From assembly GCF_000682695.1 (NCBI RefSeq), contig NZ_AWFG01000052.1, positions 1 to 64,000 of the forward strand: a DNA stretch of 64,000 nt, written 5' to 3'. Source of the DNA: Hyphomonas chukchiensis. GTDB taxonomy: Bacteria; Pseudomonadota; Alphaproteobacteria; Caulobacterales; Hyphomonadaceae. Under the pieces are notes generated by a model. It ran no database searches. It saw only the letters and a list, made by a program, of their open reading frames with translations, and was not told where the DNA came from. Position numbers and translations under genes: made by a program. Shown piece by piece: positions 52,878 through 62,143 of the stretch; position 1 is the first letter of the stretch, and every line of letters begins with the position of its first letter.

Positions 52878-54335
52878 TCAGTCAGAATGCGGATTCGGCC
52901 CAATCGTGCCGGCTCGCTCTGCCAACGCTCGAAGATTGGCCTCATGCCCTTCCCGGCTGATCCGGTAGAACGAGACGCAGAAGATCATGAGCATCCAGAT
53001 GGAAAGCAGCGAGACGGCATAACCGATGCCAAGCATCTGCAACTGAGCCTCCGGCACATTGCCCGGCCGCATGCCCGGCGTAATGGAGGCAACTGACAAG
53101 ACAATCGCGGCCAACATCACGCCTGACCCTTGTGCGAGCTTCCGGATAAAGCTGATCCCCGCAAAGAATATGCCTTCCGACCGCCGACCGGTCTGGAGTT
53201 CGCTATCCTCAACAATATCGGCAATCATGGAGCCCATCAGCATCTGCGTGGCGATGATCAGGGCAACGTCAAACACCGTGATGGTTATGACGATATTGAA
53301 CAGCAGGTCCGTCCCATTGGGCGGCATGATGCCAAGCACCCGCGCCAGGACCGGCGCCGGCGCAATGGTGAAGGCCAAGAGGCCCACGATGATCGCGCCC
53401 CGCTTTTTACCAAGCGTTTTGCCTACGAGGGGCGCTACGATGAGGGCAATAACGGCCGAAATGTATACGGCCACAGTCAGCAGGGCCGTCTGGTCGGTTG
53501 TGAAGCCCCAGAAGAGCCCATTGATATACTGGTTCAGCGACGCGGAAATGCCGGTGGCCAGCAGGCCGAAGAGGGTCGCGAGGAACAGCGCACGGAATGA
53601 TGGGTTCGAAACCGTTTCAAGGATTTCCTTGAAAATACGCCCGACCGTCAATGTTCGCTGGGGCGGTGGGGATTTGAGATGGGGTATATGGCTGTGCGTC
53701 CCTGCCGTGGTTGCCAGCACCGCCAGGAAAATGACGATCGCCGCCCAAAGCCCATAAGTATGCCAGCCATCCTTGTTGAAAAAGCCGGATGGATCCGCCT
53801 CTGTTGGCCGCAACAGCAGCGCCAGAAGCGCAATCTGGATACTCAGGCCGCCCACCCAGGCGAAAAAGTACCGATAAGACATCAGCGAGGTGCGCGCGTC
53901 ATAGTCACTGGTCAGTTCAGCGGCGAGGGCATTCTGGGGTACTTCATAGATCGTGAAGAGCAGCCTGACACAGATGGTCAGGGCAACAAGCCAGCCAAAG
54001 AGATCATTACCTTCCATTCCGGCAGGCGGATTCCAGGCGAAGAAATAGGCAATCGCGACAGGTACCATCGATGCGTACATGAAGGGATGTCGTCGCCCGA
54101 GCCGGGTCCGGAAATTGTCCGACCAGTATCCGACAACCGGGTCCGAGACCGCATCAACAATCAGGGCGATAAAGAGGGCCGCCGCAACAAGCGAGGCCGA
54201 CACGCCGAGAACCTGACTATAATAGAATAGCAGAAAATAATCGAAGCCATTGTTCTTGACGCCATCTGCAATGCCGCCCACGCCGAATGCGATGCGGGTC
54301 AGATGACTTGGCTTGCCTTGGGATCCAATGGCCAT
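52878..54335 (-). CDS. GPH-family sugar:cation symporter (MFS)
   Basis: 485 residues with about 12 transmembrane helices. The GPH signature is present: the N-terminal FGVGGIADGVKNNGFDYFLL, then LIVDAVSDPVVGYWSDNFRT and RLGRRHPFM between helices 2 and 3. Such carriers (MelB, XylP types) import glycosides or disaccharides with Na+ or H+; several marine members import algal oligosaccharides. The substrate is not evident. GAGGGGC precedes the ATG. No sugar catabolic genes are adjacent. Confidence 0.9.
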   Translation of the reverse strand: MAIGSQGKPSHLTRIAFGVGGIADGVKNNGFDYFLLFYYSQVLGVSASLVAAALFIALIVDAVSDPVVGYWSDNFRTRLGRRHPFMYASMVPVAIAYFFAWNPPAGMEGNDLFGWLVALTICVRLLFTIYEVPQNALAAELTSDYDARTSLMSYRYFFAWVGGLSIQIALLALLLRPTEADPSGFFNKDGWHTYGLWAAIVIFLAVLATTAGTHSHIPHLKSPPPQRTLTVGRIFKEILETVSNPSFRALFLATLFGLLATGISASLNQYINGLFWGFTTDQTALLTVAVYISAVIALIVAPLVGKTLGKKRGAIIVGLLAFTIAPAPVLARVLGIMPPNGTDLLFNIVITITVFDVALIIATQMLMGSMIADIVEDSELQTGRRSEGIFFAGISFIRKLAQGSGVMLAAIVLSVASITPGMRPGNVPEAQLQMLGIGYAVSLLSIWMLMIFCVSFYRISREGHEANLRALAERAGTIGPNPHSD

Positions 54336-54362
54336 GCTTAGCCCCTCATGAGTGTGGTAGGC

Positions 54363-55586
54363 TTAAAGACCAAGCACCATCTTCGACATGATATTCCGCT
54401 GGATTTCGTTGGACCCCGCGTAGATCGATGTCTTGCGATAGCTGAAATAGCTTGGCACAGCTGTCACCGCTTCAATGGGCGTCGGCGTTTCGGCATTTGC
54501 ACCGTCACGCGCAAGTTCGAGCGTATTGCGCACGAACGGCGCGCCATAGGTGCCCGCCGCCTCGATGGCGAGTTCAGTGATGGCCTGCTGCATTTCCGAA
54601 CCCGCACATTTCAGCATCGAGCTTTCCGGCCCAACCGCTTCACCTGCCGACAGGGCGGAGAAAATGCGCTGCTCCGTGGCATCAAGAGACTCGATACCAA
54701 TTTCCATTTGCGTCAGCTTGCGCGCAAAATCCGGATCATTCAGGAGGTCACCGCCCGTTACGCTATCGACCTTGGCCAGCTTGCGCACCTTCTTCAGCAT
54801 GTTACGCAGGCCCGGCGCATAAGCATTGCCACGCTCGAACTGGAGAAGGTACTTGGCGTAGGTCCAGCCCTTGTTCTCTTCCCCAATTAGGGACTCTGCG
54901 ATCGGAACCCGCACGTTCTCGAAGAAGACCTGATTGATTTCCTGCTCGCCTTCCGGCGGGCCATCAAGCGTTGGCAGGGCCGAAATCGTGATGCCGGGCT
55001 GGTTCATCCTGAAGACGATGAAGCTGATGCCTTCCTGATTCTTTCCGGTCTTGTCCGTGCGAACGAGACAGAAAATCCAGTCTGCCCATTGGGCGAGAGT
55101 TGTCCAAATCTTCGACCCGTTGAGCACGTAGTCGTCGCCATCGCGCACTGCGCTCATTTGAAGGGACGCAAGGTCTGATCCCGCGCCGGGTTCGGAATAG
55201 CCCTGACACCACCAGACATCGGACGAAAGAATTGATGGGAGGTGTTGCTTCTTCTGCGCCTCAGACCCGAAAGCCATGATCACAGGGGCAACCATTGCCA
55301 CGCCCATAGGGCTTACAATGGGTGTGCCCGCCGACGACAGTTCCATGTTCAGGATGTAACGCTGGGACGGCGTCAGCGCAGGGCCGCCATATTGCTCAGG
55401 CCAGTTGGGCGCAATCCAGCCCTTTTCATAGAGCTTCTTTTGCCAGGCGACCTGCCCTTCCTTGTCGAGATAACCATTCTTGGACAGGGCCATCTTTGCC
55501 CGAAGGTCAGGCGTGTAGGCTTCGGCAATCCAGTCGCGTACTTCTTTCTGGAACGCGGTATCTTCAGGCGTGAATGACAGGTCCAT
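54363..55586 (-). CDS. Acyl-CoA dehydrogenase family protein
   Basis: 407 residues from the ATG at 55586 (MDLSFTPEDTAFQKEV), which begins at the usual N-terminal helix; ACGGAG precedes it. All three domains are present: the N-terminal helices, the middle beta domain with CQGYSEPGAGSDLASLQ (FAD/substrate-binding), and the C-terminal helical domain ending YAGSNEIQRNIMSKMVLGL. It is an FAD enzyme oxidising an acyl-CoA in fatty-acid or sterol-like catabolism; chain preference is not readable. It is 16 bases downstream of the ABM-domain gene on the same strand. Confidence 0.94.
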   Translation of the reverse strand: MDLSFTPEDTAFQKEVRDWIAEAYTPDLRAKMALSKNGYLDKEGQVAWQKKLYEKGWIAPNWPEQYGGPALTPSQRYILNMELSSAGTPIVSPMGVAMVAPVIMAFGSEAQKKQHLPSILSSDVWWCQGYSEPGAGSDLASLQMSAVRDGDDYVLNGSKIWTTLAQWADWIFCLVRTDKTGKNQEGISFIVFRMNQPGITISALPTLDGPPEGEQEINQVFFENVRVPIAESLIGEENKGWTYAKYLLQFERGNAYAPGLRNMLKKVRKLAKVDSVTGGDLLNDPDFARKLTQMEIGIESLDATEQRIFSALSAGEAVGPESSMLKCAGSEMQQAITELAIEAAGTYGAPFVRNTLELARDGANAETPTPIEAVTAVPSYFSYRKTSIYAGSNEIQRNIMSKMVLGL

Positions 55587-55602
55587 TCTGGGGCACTCCG
55601 TC

Positions 55603-55893
55603 CTATTCGACGATGTCGTAATATTGGATTTCAGGAGCTCCGCCGAGGACGGCACCCAGTTTCGGGCCGGCAGCCTTGAAATATTCCGTTTGACCATGCG
55701 ACTTGAGCGCGTCGGCAGAAGCATACTGCTCCATGAAGATATAGTCGGTTTCAGAGCCCTTGGTCTTGTACAGCTGATAGGTCAGACAACCGGGTTCGTT
55801 CGCCTTGACCTTGGCCATCAGGTCCTTGGCAACCTGCTCAAACTCGGCCTGCTTGCCGTCCTGAATCTTGAGTTTCGCAACAACGCCAATCAT
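55603..55893 (-). CDS. Antibiotic biosynthesis monooxygenase (ABM) domain protein
   Basis: 96 residues, a single ABM fold: MIGVVAKLKIQDGKQAEFEQ, EPGCLTYQLYKTKGSETDYI and MEQYASADALKSHGQTEYF are typical of YgiN-like quinol monooxygenases. These small dimeric cofactor-free proteins oxidise quinols or related compounds, or bind heme in some subfamilies. GGGAGAGACCAC precedes the ATG. It leads the acyl-CoA dehydrogenase gene by 16 bases, forming a two-gene unit. Confidence 0.9.
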   Translation of the reverse strand: MIGVVAKLKIQDGKQAEFEQVAKDLMAKVKANEPGCLTYQLYKTKGSETDYIFMEQYASADALKSHGQTEYFKAAGPKLGAVLGGAPEIQYYDIVE

Positions 55894-56174
55894 GTGGTCT
55901 CTCCCTTAAGTACGATTTGTTTTCTGCACACTATGAGCTTCCCCGTCCGGGGCAAGCTTGACCTAGGGGCGCATTCTTCAAAAAAGACGGTCTGCGCCTG
56001 ATGACCACGTCGGAATTAACGGGCCTGGCACTCCCCGTGGTCATCCCTGACGCATTTTTTGATAGTCAAGCGCAGTATTTCCGACCTCATCTGCGGGAAA
56101 TTCGTGTATTGCGCGTAATTTGGAACGGGACTTGCTCATGTCCTGTCGCAACAAGCCAACACACAGGATTCACA

Positions 56175-57194
56175 GTGGAATCACGCGTCATCCCCCTCGA
56201 GAAAACAGACAGCAGGATAGATGCGTCACAAGTCCTGGCCGTGATCCCGGCACTCAATGAGGCACGTCACATCGAAACCTGTATCCGTTCGCTGATGACG
56301 GGTGACATCTGGCTGCGCAGCGTCCCGCTCGTTGTGGTCGACGGTGGCAGCACCGACGGCACGGCAGACATTGTCGAGGGCCTCACCGAAGAATTCCCCA
56401 ATCTGAGCATTCTCTACAATCCGGAGCGGTTTCAGTCGGCCGCCGTCAATCGCGCCGTGGCTGAATGTGCCAGCGCTGACACGCGCTTCCTCGTGCGTTG
56501 CGACGCGCATTCGATATTTCCTCGGGACTTCATCCTCTCCGTGGCCAGCGCCCTGCTGCGCACCAACGCCGCATCGGTGGTCATTCCTATGGACGCTCGG
56601 GGAGAAACCTGTTTCGAAAAGGCGAATGCCTGGATCGTCGATACGCCACTCGGATCGGGCGGATCGGCCCATCGCGGTGGGCGCCAGTCAGGCTATGTCG
56701 ATCACGGCCATCATGCCGGCTTTGACCTTACCGTTTTCCGGTCCCTTGGGGGTTATGACGGGTCGTTCTCGCACAATGAAGATGCCGAGTATGATGAGCG
56801 CGTCGCCCAAGCCGGCGGTCGCATCTACCTCGATGCAACCATCCGCAAGATTTACATCCCGCGCGCCACCGTCGGAACGCTGGCCAAGCAGTACTTCAAC
56901 TACGGAAAAGGTCGGGCGAGAACCATACTCAAGCACCGGCAACGGCCGAAAATCCGCCAGATGCTGCCGGTTCTGGCTCTCCTCGGCAGCCTTTTCGGGC
57001 TTCTCGCCGCTCCTTTTTTCCCCCCGGCCCTGATCCTGCCAACGGGTTACCTGACGATACTTGTTGCTGCGTCCGCTTTCGTTTGCATCATCAAACGTTC
57101 CCCCTGCGGCCTTCTGGCTGGCCTGGCCTCAGGTACGATGCACATGAGCTGGGCGGCCGGATTCATCAAGCAATCCCTTATGGGGGCTCGATAA
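56175..57194 (+). CDS. GT2 glycosyltransferase, ExoA-like
   Basis: 339 residues from a GTG at 56175 with AGGA six bases upstream. The open frame runs 58 codons further upstream, but that part has no family similarity. The GT-A domain shows VLAVIPALNEARHIETCIRS and VVDGGSTDGTADIV near the start, then HNEDAEYDERVAQAGGRIYL and QYFNYGKGRARTILKHR. C-terminal hydrophobic helices (about 270-335) bind the membrane. In succinoglycan synthesis ExoA adds a beta-1,3-glucose to the lipid-linked repeat unit. First gene of the exopolysaccharide cluster here. Confidence 0.88.
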   Translation: MESRVIPLEKTDSRIDASQVLAVIPALNEARHIETCIRSLMTGDIWLRSVPLVVVDGGSTDGTADIVEGLTEEFPNLSILYNPERFQSAAVNRAVAECASADTRFLVRCDAHSIFPRDFILSVASALLRTNAASVVIPMDARGETCFEKANAWIVDTPLGSGGSAHRGGRQSGYVDHGHHAGFDLTVFRSLGGYDGSFSHNEDAEYDERVAQAGGRIYLDATIRKIYIPRATVGTLAKQYFNYGKGRARTILKHRQRPKIRQMLPVLALLGSLFGLLAAPFFPPALILPTGYLTILVAASAFVCIIKRSPCGLLAGLASGTMHMSWAAGFIKQSLMGAR

Positions 57195-57266
57195 TTGGGT
57201 GAGGCAGGAAATTGGCGTTTATCAAGAAACCACTATAAAGAGAGAGAGATTGACCAGAAAGTCACC

Positions 57267-58181
57267 ATGTCCAGATTGCCACAACTCTTGCAGAGGTCTT
57301 TCCTGGAACAGTTCGGGCGCCTAACGCGCTCGGCGACGTCCCTGCGCGCCCGGATTCGCGCGGGCAGCGCACGTGTAGTCAATGTTGAAACACCCCTTGT
57401 CGCTCAGCCTGCCAGGAGTGCGGTAACACGCGTGACATCGGCGCCGGATGGTGAATGTCTTTACGCCATCGGAGACATCCATGGCCGCCGCGACTTGCTT
57501 GAAAGGCTGATTGAAGAAATCGAATCCGATTCGGCCAGTTTGCCGGAGGGCACGCGGGTCACGCTGGTGTTCCTGGGCGACTATATTGATCGCGGCTTGC
57601 AATCACGGGATGTGATCGAATTCTTCCTCGGAGACCGGCTGGATAGGTTCAACACGGTTTTCCTTATGGGCAACCACGAGGAGGCCTTCCTCAAGTTTCT
57701 CGAGGATGCGTCCTTTGGCAGCCAGTGGGTGCGTTTCGGTGGCGGCGAAACACTTTATTCCTATGGCTTCCAGCCGCCGAATACACGCGGCAGCCTCGGC
57801 TCGCATGACGCCATGGCGGCGGCCCGCGATGCCTGGACGACCCTCTGGACGGGCTTTCGTGAAAAGCTGCCCGAGGCGCACCTCGACTTTTACCGGTCCC
57901 TGAAACCCTACTATACGGCAGGCGATTACATGTTCGTCCACGCCGGCCTGCGTCCTGAAAAAGCGATGCAGGACCAGACCATTCGTGACATGCTCTGGAT
58001 CCGAGACGAGTTCCTTGACGACACGAGGCAATTTTCGCATCTCATAGTCCATGGGCATACGCCAGCCGAAGGCATATACCGCGACAATCGCCGTATCGGC
58101 CTTGATACCGGGGCCTTTCTCAGCGGCAAACTGTCTGCGGCAAGGTTCTTCGGCAAAGACATTAGCTTTCTGACCACCTGA
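57267..58181 (+). CDS. Serine/threonine phosphatase-like metallophosphoesterase
   Basis: 304 residues from the ATG at 57267; a TTG start at 57195, directly after the glycosyltransferase stop, is possible. The calcineurin-like motifs are in order: YAIGDIHGRRDLLERL (GDxHG), VFLGDYIDRG (GDxxDRG), and MGNHEEAFL (GNHE), with IVHGHTPAEG further on. It resembles bacterial PPP phosphatases encoded in exopolysaccharide loci. It may dephosphorylate proteins, sugars or dinucleotides; its place between ExoA-like and ExoF-like genes suggests control of polymer synthesis. Confidence 0.88.
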   Translation: MSRLPQLLQRSFLEQFGRLTRSATSLRARIRAGSARVVNVETPLVAQPARSAVTRVTSAPDGECLYAIGDIHGRRDLLERLIEEIESDSASLPEGTRVTLVFLGDYIDRGLQSRDVIEFFLGDRLDRFNTVFLMGNHEEAFLKFLEDASFGSQWVRFGGGETLYSYGFQPPNTRGSLGSHDAMAAARDAWTTLWTGFREKLPEAHLDFYRSLKPYYTAGDYMFVHAGLRPEKAMQDQTIRDMLWIRDEFLDDTRQFSHLIVHGHTPAEGIYRDNRRIGLDTGAFLSGKLSAARFFGKDISFLTT

Positions 58182-58239
58182 GTGTGTCAGCGTGAAACAC
58201 GACCGGCGCCTGTAAGCGCCTCTGTATGGAGATTTCAAA

Positions 58240-58830
58240 ATGTCGCTGCTTCGTTCGGCCATTCTTACGACGATGATCGCCATCTTCATGTTTGTGACAG
58301 CATGTCAGTCCGGCGGCACAGCCACCCGTCAGGTAGTTGATGACTCCGCGCCGACGCAGGCACAAACGAATACTGCCTATACTTTGGGCACAGGCGACAA
58401 ACTCCGCATCAACGTCTTCGGGCAGCCCGAACTTTCCGGTCAATTCGTGGTCGACGGGACGGGTGCCATATCCCTGCCTTTGATCGGTCAGGTGGTCGCC
58501 ACGGGCAGCAGCTCACAGGAACTTGAGACGACCATCGCCGAGAAACTCGCCGACGGCTTCCTTCTGGAGCCACGCGTCAGCGTCGAGGTCACAAATTACC
58601 GGCCATTTTACATTCTCGGTGAAGTGGGCCGTCCTGGCGAATATCCCTTCAATTCCGGTCTCACAGTTTTGAATGCTGTAGCCGCGGCTGGAGGTTTCAC
58701 CTATCGCGCCAACAAGAAGATCGTCTACATCAAGAGCGTCGGCGCCGACCAGGAAGTGAAATACGAGTTGAACACCAACACGGTCGTGAAACCTGGTGAC
58801 ACGCTTCGCATAAGCGAGCGCATCTTCTAG
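58240..58830 (+). CDS. Polysaccharide export lipoprotein (Wza/ExoF-like, short)
   Basis: 196 residues. The lipoprotein signal is MSLLRSAILTTMIAIFMFVT followed by the lipobox cysteine (VTAC). The polysaccharide export domain (about 48-125: YTLGTGDKLRINVFGQPELS, then DGTGAISLPLIGQVVA) and one SLBB domain (about 128-180: FYILGEVGRPGEYPF) follow. It lacks the long C-terminal barrel helix of E. coli Wza, like ExoF-type proteins. It forms the periplasmic or outer-membrane exit for the polymer. GGAG precedes the ATG. Confidence 0.92.
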   Translation: MSLLRSAILTTMIAIFMFVTACQSGGTATRQVVDDSAPTQAQTNTAYTLGTGDKLRINVFGQPELSGQFVVDGTGAISLPLIGQVVATGSSSQELETTIAEKLADGFLLEPRVSVEVTNYRPFYILGEVGRPGEYPFNSGLTVLNAVAAAGGFTYRANKKIVYIKSVGADQEVKYELNTNTVVKPGDTLRISERIF

Positions 58831-59188
58831 GCCCGTCGCGAATCAGACAGACCCGGTCTAATAATTCTGCGCCCGTGTGTCCGATTCAGGGACACGCGGG
58901 CGCTTACATATTGTGCCAGTGTTTTGAGCAGTGTGTCTCGTATCGATACACAAAACTCGGCGGAAAGCCGAGTATGAATGAATATTTATCCAATACTTCC
59001 CCAAACACGCGAAAACGACAGAAAAAGTATACGAGCAGTTAATTATTTGCGTAATTCGCGGTATAACGATTGCAAATCTGGGGTCGAACGCAATAAGCGT
59101 GGGACTCAGATGCGGCAGGAAATTTGCAAATAGGTCGAGTGGACGCGGCCGATTAGCAAAACCGCAAGTAGATTATTAGGGGACCAGA
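58831..59188. other. Intergenic region between the ExoF-like and ExoY genes
   Basis: About 360 bases, A/T-rich towards the right. It begins with a terminator-like hairpin and should carry the promoter for the exoY gene. No open frame is supported. Several short A/T-rich stretches (for example around 58990-59060) could be promoters or regulator sites, but no motif is clear. Confidence 0.5.
58869..58903 (+). terminator. Hairpin after the ExoF-like gene, possible terminator
   Basis: GCGCCCGTGTGTCC (58869-58882) pairs with GGGACACGCGGGCGC (58889-58903) with one or two mismatches around a GATTCA-type loop. The tract after it (TTACAT) is a poor U-run, so it may be a factor-dependent terminator or an mRNA-stabilising stem. 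Confidence 0.6.
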
Positions 59189-59884
59189 ATGGGCTTGAGA
59201 TTAAGTAACCCGTCAAGGCAGGCAGAAGCCGCCGCTTACGCAGCAGCGACAATCCGCCAGCCTTCGAGTGGCGATCACGCACAATTCAAGCGGCTCGTCG
59301 ACATTGTTGTCGCCGGTATCGCTCTTCTCTTCGTCGCACCGCTTATCCTCGGCATTGCACTCCTTATCCGCATGCAGGATGGCAGCAGGGCCTTCTACTC
59401 TCAGAAGCGCTACGGCCTGAACGGCGAGACCTTCAATTGCTTCAAGCTGCGCTCGATGGTGCCGGATGCGCGCGAGCAACTTGAATATCTGCTGGCAACG
59501 GACCCGGCTGCCCGCGCCGAATGGGATGAAACGCAAAAACTGACGAACGACCCGCGCATCACGGCGCTTGGCAACTTCATCCGCAAAACATCCATCGACG
59601 AATTGCCACAGCTTTACAACGTTCTGCGCGGCGACATGTCTCTCGTCGGCCCACGCCCGATCGTCGAAAGCGAAATCGTGCGTTACGGCGAAAGCTTCCG
59701 CGCTTACTGCTCTGTTCGCCCAGGCATCACGGGCCTCTGGCAGGTCAGCGGCCGCAGCGACACGACGTATCCACAGCGCGTGGCCACGGACGTCGAATAC
59801 GTGCGCAGCCGTTCATTCTGGGGTGATATCAAGATCATGCTCATGACTGTTCCTGCAGTCCTGATCTCCAAGGGCGCCCGCTAG
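59189..59884 (+). CDS. Undecaprenyl-phosphate sugar phosphotransferase, ExoY-like
   Basis: 231 residues. An N-terminal membrane hairpin (about 38-65: IVVAGIALLFVAPLILGIAL) and the cytoplasmic catalytic domain of bacterial sugar transferases: FYSQKRYGLNGETFNCFKLR with YSQKRYG and KLRSM signatures, then TSIDELPQLYNVLRGDMSLV and VGPRP. It transfers the first sugar-phosphate (Gal-1-P in ExoY, Glc-1-P in related enzymes) to undecaprenyl phosphate, so it starts repeat-unit synthesis. Preceded by its own long intergenic region. Confidence 0.92.
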   Translation: MGLRLSNPSRQAEAAAYAAATIRQPSSGDHAQFKRLVDIVVAGIALLFVAPLILGIALLIRMQDGSRAFYSQKRYGLNGETFNCFKLRSMVPDAREQLEYLLATDPAARAEWDETQKLTNDPRITALGNFIRKTSIDELPQLYNVLRGDMSLVGPRPIVESEIVRYGESFRAYCSVRPGITGLWQVSGRSDTTYPQRVATDVEYVRSRSFWGDIKIMLMTVPAVLISKGAR

Positions 59885-59937
59885 GTCGCCAGACAGATTT
59901 GTCCTAGAGGCTCTGCCCCAAAGGGAGCTGGCAGCGA

Positions 59938-60753
59938 TTGACCCGGGTGAGAGCCGCCATCCTTATAGGCCTCGCATGCTTGTTCGCCGTGATGCTTATA
60001 GCTGGAGTGATGAGGCACGCCTCCTCCTCCGCCGTACTCAGCTCCGATAGAGGCCCCGGACAGTCCTTCAACTTGTCATTTAGAGACGGTTTTTCTGAGG
60101 AAGACTGGTACGTTTCGGATTTCACCCTGAAATCGACCTTCTTTCGGGTCGGCTGGGTCCCGGCAAATGTTCACTACCATCCCCCAAGTATTTCGCTGGA
60201 GCTCAATCGCAAGCCCGCCGCGCCGCAACCATTCTCCGGTGCTGAAGTTCAAAAGCTCGGCTTCTATGGCTTCGGCCGCTATGAGGTGGTGATGCAGGCC
60301 GCCCCCGGCTCAGGCGCCGTCTCCTCATTCTTCACCCACACGGACAGCTATTTCGGCGACCCGCACGACGAAATCGACATCGAATTTCTCGGCAATAACA
60401 CTAGACGGCTGCATGCCAATGTCTTCGCAAAAGGAAAGAGCCGCGGCTCGATATACATCGACCTGCCCTTTGACGCCGCCGAGGAAATCCATCTCTATGC
60501 GTTCGACTGGCAGAAGGATGCCATCAAATGGTATGTCAACGGGCAGCTCGTCAAAACGGTCACTTCGCGTGATCGCGCGATTCCGCAGACGCCCGGCCGG
60601 ATCATCATGAACGTATGGACAGGGACACCTCAGCAATATAGCTGGCATGGCGAGCCGACCTTCGCAGATCCCACACAAGCGAGCTATTATTGCGTCAGTT
60701 TCCGCAAAACAGGCGATACGAGCCCGCAGTGCTCGGATACATTCGCTAACTGA
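59938..60753 (+). CDS. Secreted GH16 endoglycanase, ExoK-like
   Basis: 271 residues read from TTG at 59938 (GGGAG 11 bases upstream); a GTG three codons later is an alternative. An N-terminal hydrophobic helix (AAILIGLACLFAVMLIAGV) exports or anchors it. The GH16 catalytic motif DEIDIEFLG begins at Asp144, with Glu145 as nucleophile and Glu149 as acid/base. In rhizobia ExoK cleaves nascent succinoglycan. The gene follows exoY and is convergent with a GT2 gene, so its polymer is probably the one made here. A paralogue lies at 15176-16222. Confidence 0.9.
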   Translation: MTRVRAAILIGLACLFAVMLIAGVMRHASSSAVLSSDRGPGQSFNLSFRDGFSEEDWYVSDFTLKSTFFRVGWVPANVHYHPPSISLELNRKPAAPQPFSGAEVQKLGFYGFGRYEVVMQAAPGSGAVSSFFTHTDSYFGDPHDEIDIEFLGNNTRRLHANVFAKGKSRGSIYIDLPFDAAEEIHLYAFDWQKDAIKWYVNGQLVKTVTSRDRAIPQTPGRIIMNVWTGTPQQYSWHGEPTFADPTQASYYCVSFRKTGDTSPQCSDTFAN

Positions 60754-60759
60754 GGCGGC

Positions 60760-61845
60760 TCAGCCGCCGCGACGCAAGGTTTTCGCAAGATGCCGCATCC
60801 AGGCCGGCCGACTCTTGGCATCAATCTTCCAGCTCATCAGGCGGCGCTTCCCGGCATCCGGTACAATCCCGAATAGCCCCCAGAAGACCAAGGCAAACAG
60901 CCGTCTAATGCCGGACAAATGGGCTGTCTCATAGCGTGCGGACCGGCGCGCGAGATCGCGGATGGAGTCTCCCTGCACAGGGTGCTCATCCGGCGCAAAC
61001 AGCATCGAGACGAGGCGCTCGTGAATATTGTCCGGGTCATCCGCACCAAGATCAGCAGCAAAGGGCAGTCCTAGGCGGTTCGAATGTTCGCGGATCGCCT
61101 GGTAACGTTCTGCGTCGTGGGCAATGCACCAGCGGGACCGTTTGGCATAAGCACTGCTGAACCGCGAATGCTGGCTCCCATGAAGCCGATACCCGGAAAT
61201 CGGCGTTTCGAAGCTACGCGAAGGACCATAGAGCGGCACCACCGCCGACAGATAGCCATCCCCGCCCTGCCGGAAGGCTTCCGGGTCCATCGGCATGACA
61301 TGCGCCAAATGCTGCCGTGAGAAGACAAGGCCCGAAGTGATCGTACCACGATAACGTCCGGCTGACCTCAGCTGCCCGGAAATGTCGCCTTCTGCCAAAG
61401 GCATGGCGGGTGAAGGGTGAATACCGCTGAGGGCACCTGCTTCATCCATGTAGCGCATGCGATAATGATAAATGGCAACATCGGGTTCATAGTTCGAGAG
61501 AATTGTCTTGATCGCCCCCGGCAACAGGCAGTCATCAGCATCAAGGAACATGACAAGGTCGGATGTCGCTCGGCTGAAGCCTGCATTGAAGCCCGCTCCA
61601 TGACCCCTGTTCACCTCCTGAAAAACCGTGATCACCCTGTCGTCATACTGCCCAATGACCTCACGTGAATTGTCAGTCGAGCAATCGTCCACCACAATGA
61701 GTTCAACAGCCTCATCCTGCGATAAAACGCTATCGATGGCAGACGCCACAAACTTCGCGTAATTATAGTTGGTAATGATAATGGAAAGCCGCGGCTGAGC
61801 GGTCTGCGTGACTGGCGATTCAAGAGGTGTTTCAGACGGCGTCAT
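60760..61845 (-). CDS. GT2 glycosyltransferase
   Basis: 361 residues. The GT-A fold opens RLSIIITNYNYAKFVASAID, followed by VDDCSTDNSREVI and the metal-binding DxD in MFLDADDCLLPGA. The C-terminal half (about 230-361) is variable and basic, without clear transmembrane segments. It probably adds one of the repeat-unit sugars. A GGCGGC-TCA-GCCGCC hairpin overlaps its stop and that of the convergent ExoK-like gene. Confidence 0.9.
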   Translation of the reverse strand: MTPSETPLESPVTQTAQPRLSIIITNYNYAKFVASAIDSVLSQDEAVELIVVDDCSTDNSREVIGQYDDRVITVFQEVNRGHGAGFNAGFSRATSDLVMFLDADDCLLPGAIKTILSNYEPDVAIYHYRMRYMDEAGALSGIHPSPAMPLAEGDISGQLRSAGRYRGTITSGLVFSRQHLAHVMPMDPEAFRQGGDGYLSAVVPLYGPSRSFETPISGYRLHGSQHSRFSSAYAKRSRWCIAHDAERYQAIREHSNRLGLPFAADLGADDPDNIHERLVSMLFAPDEHPVQGDSIRDLARRSARYETAHLSGIRRLFALVFWGLFGIVPDAGKRRLMSWKIDAKSRPAWMRHLAKTLRRGG

Positions 61846-61939
61846 TCACTGGATCTGCGTTGCAGTTGAAGCTTCTGTCAACAATGCAGGATCAACGCCA
61901 GAATGGGCCTTTACGCGACACGTATGTCGTAACGTGCCA

Positions 61940-62143
61940 TCAGCCAAAAAGTGAAACCATGCCTGCGATGATACCCGCCCACATCAAGGCACTGAGGCTG
62001 ACGATGATGAGCAATCTCGCCCATACAGGCCACTTATCGGGGGCGCCGTTGTGGATATAGCCAGCCTCTGGATGCATCTGGGCATCAACAGAATAGTCGA
62101 CCGCAGATCGACGAGACGGAAAGGCTGGGTTTGGAGTCATCAT
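61940..62143 (-). CDS. Small single-pass membrane protein of the exopolysaccharide cluster
   Basis: 67 residues from the ATG at 62143 (the frame extends five codons further to a TTG). A polar N-terminal half (PSRRSAVDYSVDAQMHPEAG) is followed by one C-terminal transmembrane helix (ARLLIIVSLSALMWAGIIAG). It lies between the GT2 and ExoQ-like genes on the same strand and fills most of an otherwise long gap, which supports it being real. No family is recognised. It might assist the ExoQ-like polymerase or a glycosyltransferase complex. Confidence 0.5.
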   Translation of the reverse strand: MMTPNPAFPSRRSAVDYSVDAQMHPEAGYIHNGAPDKWPVWARLLIIVSLSALMWAGIIAGMVSLFG

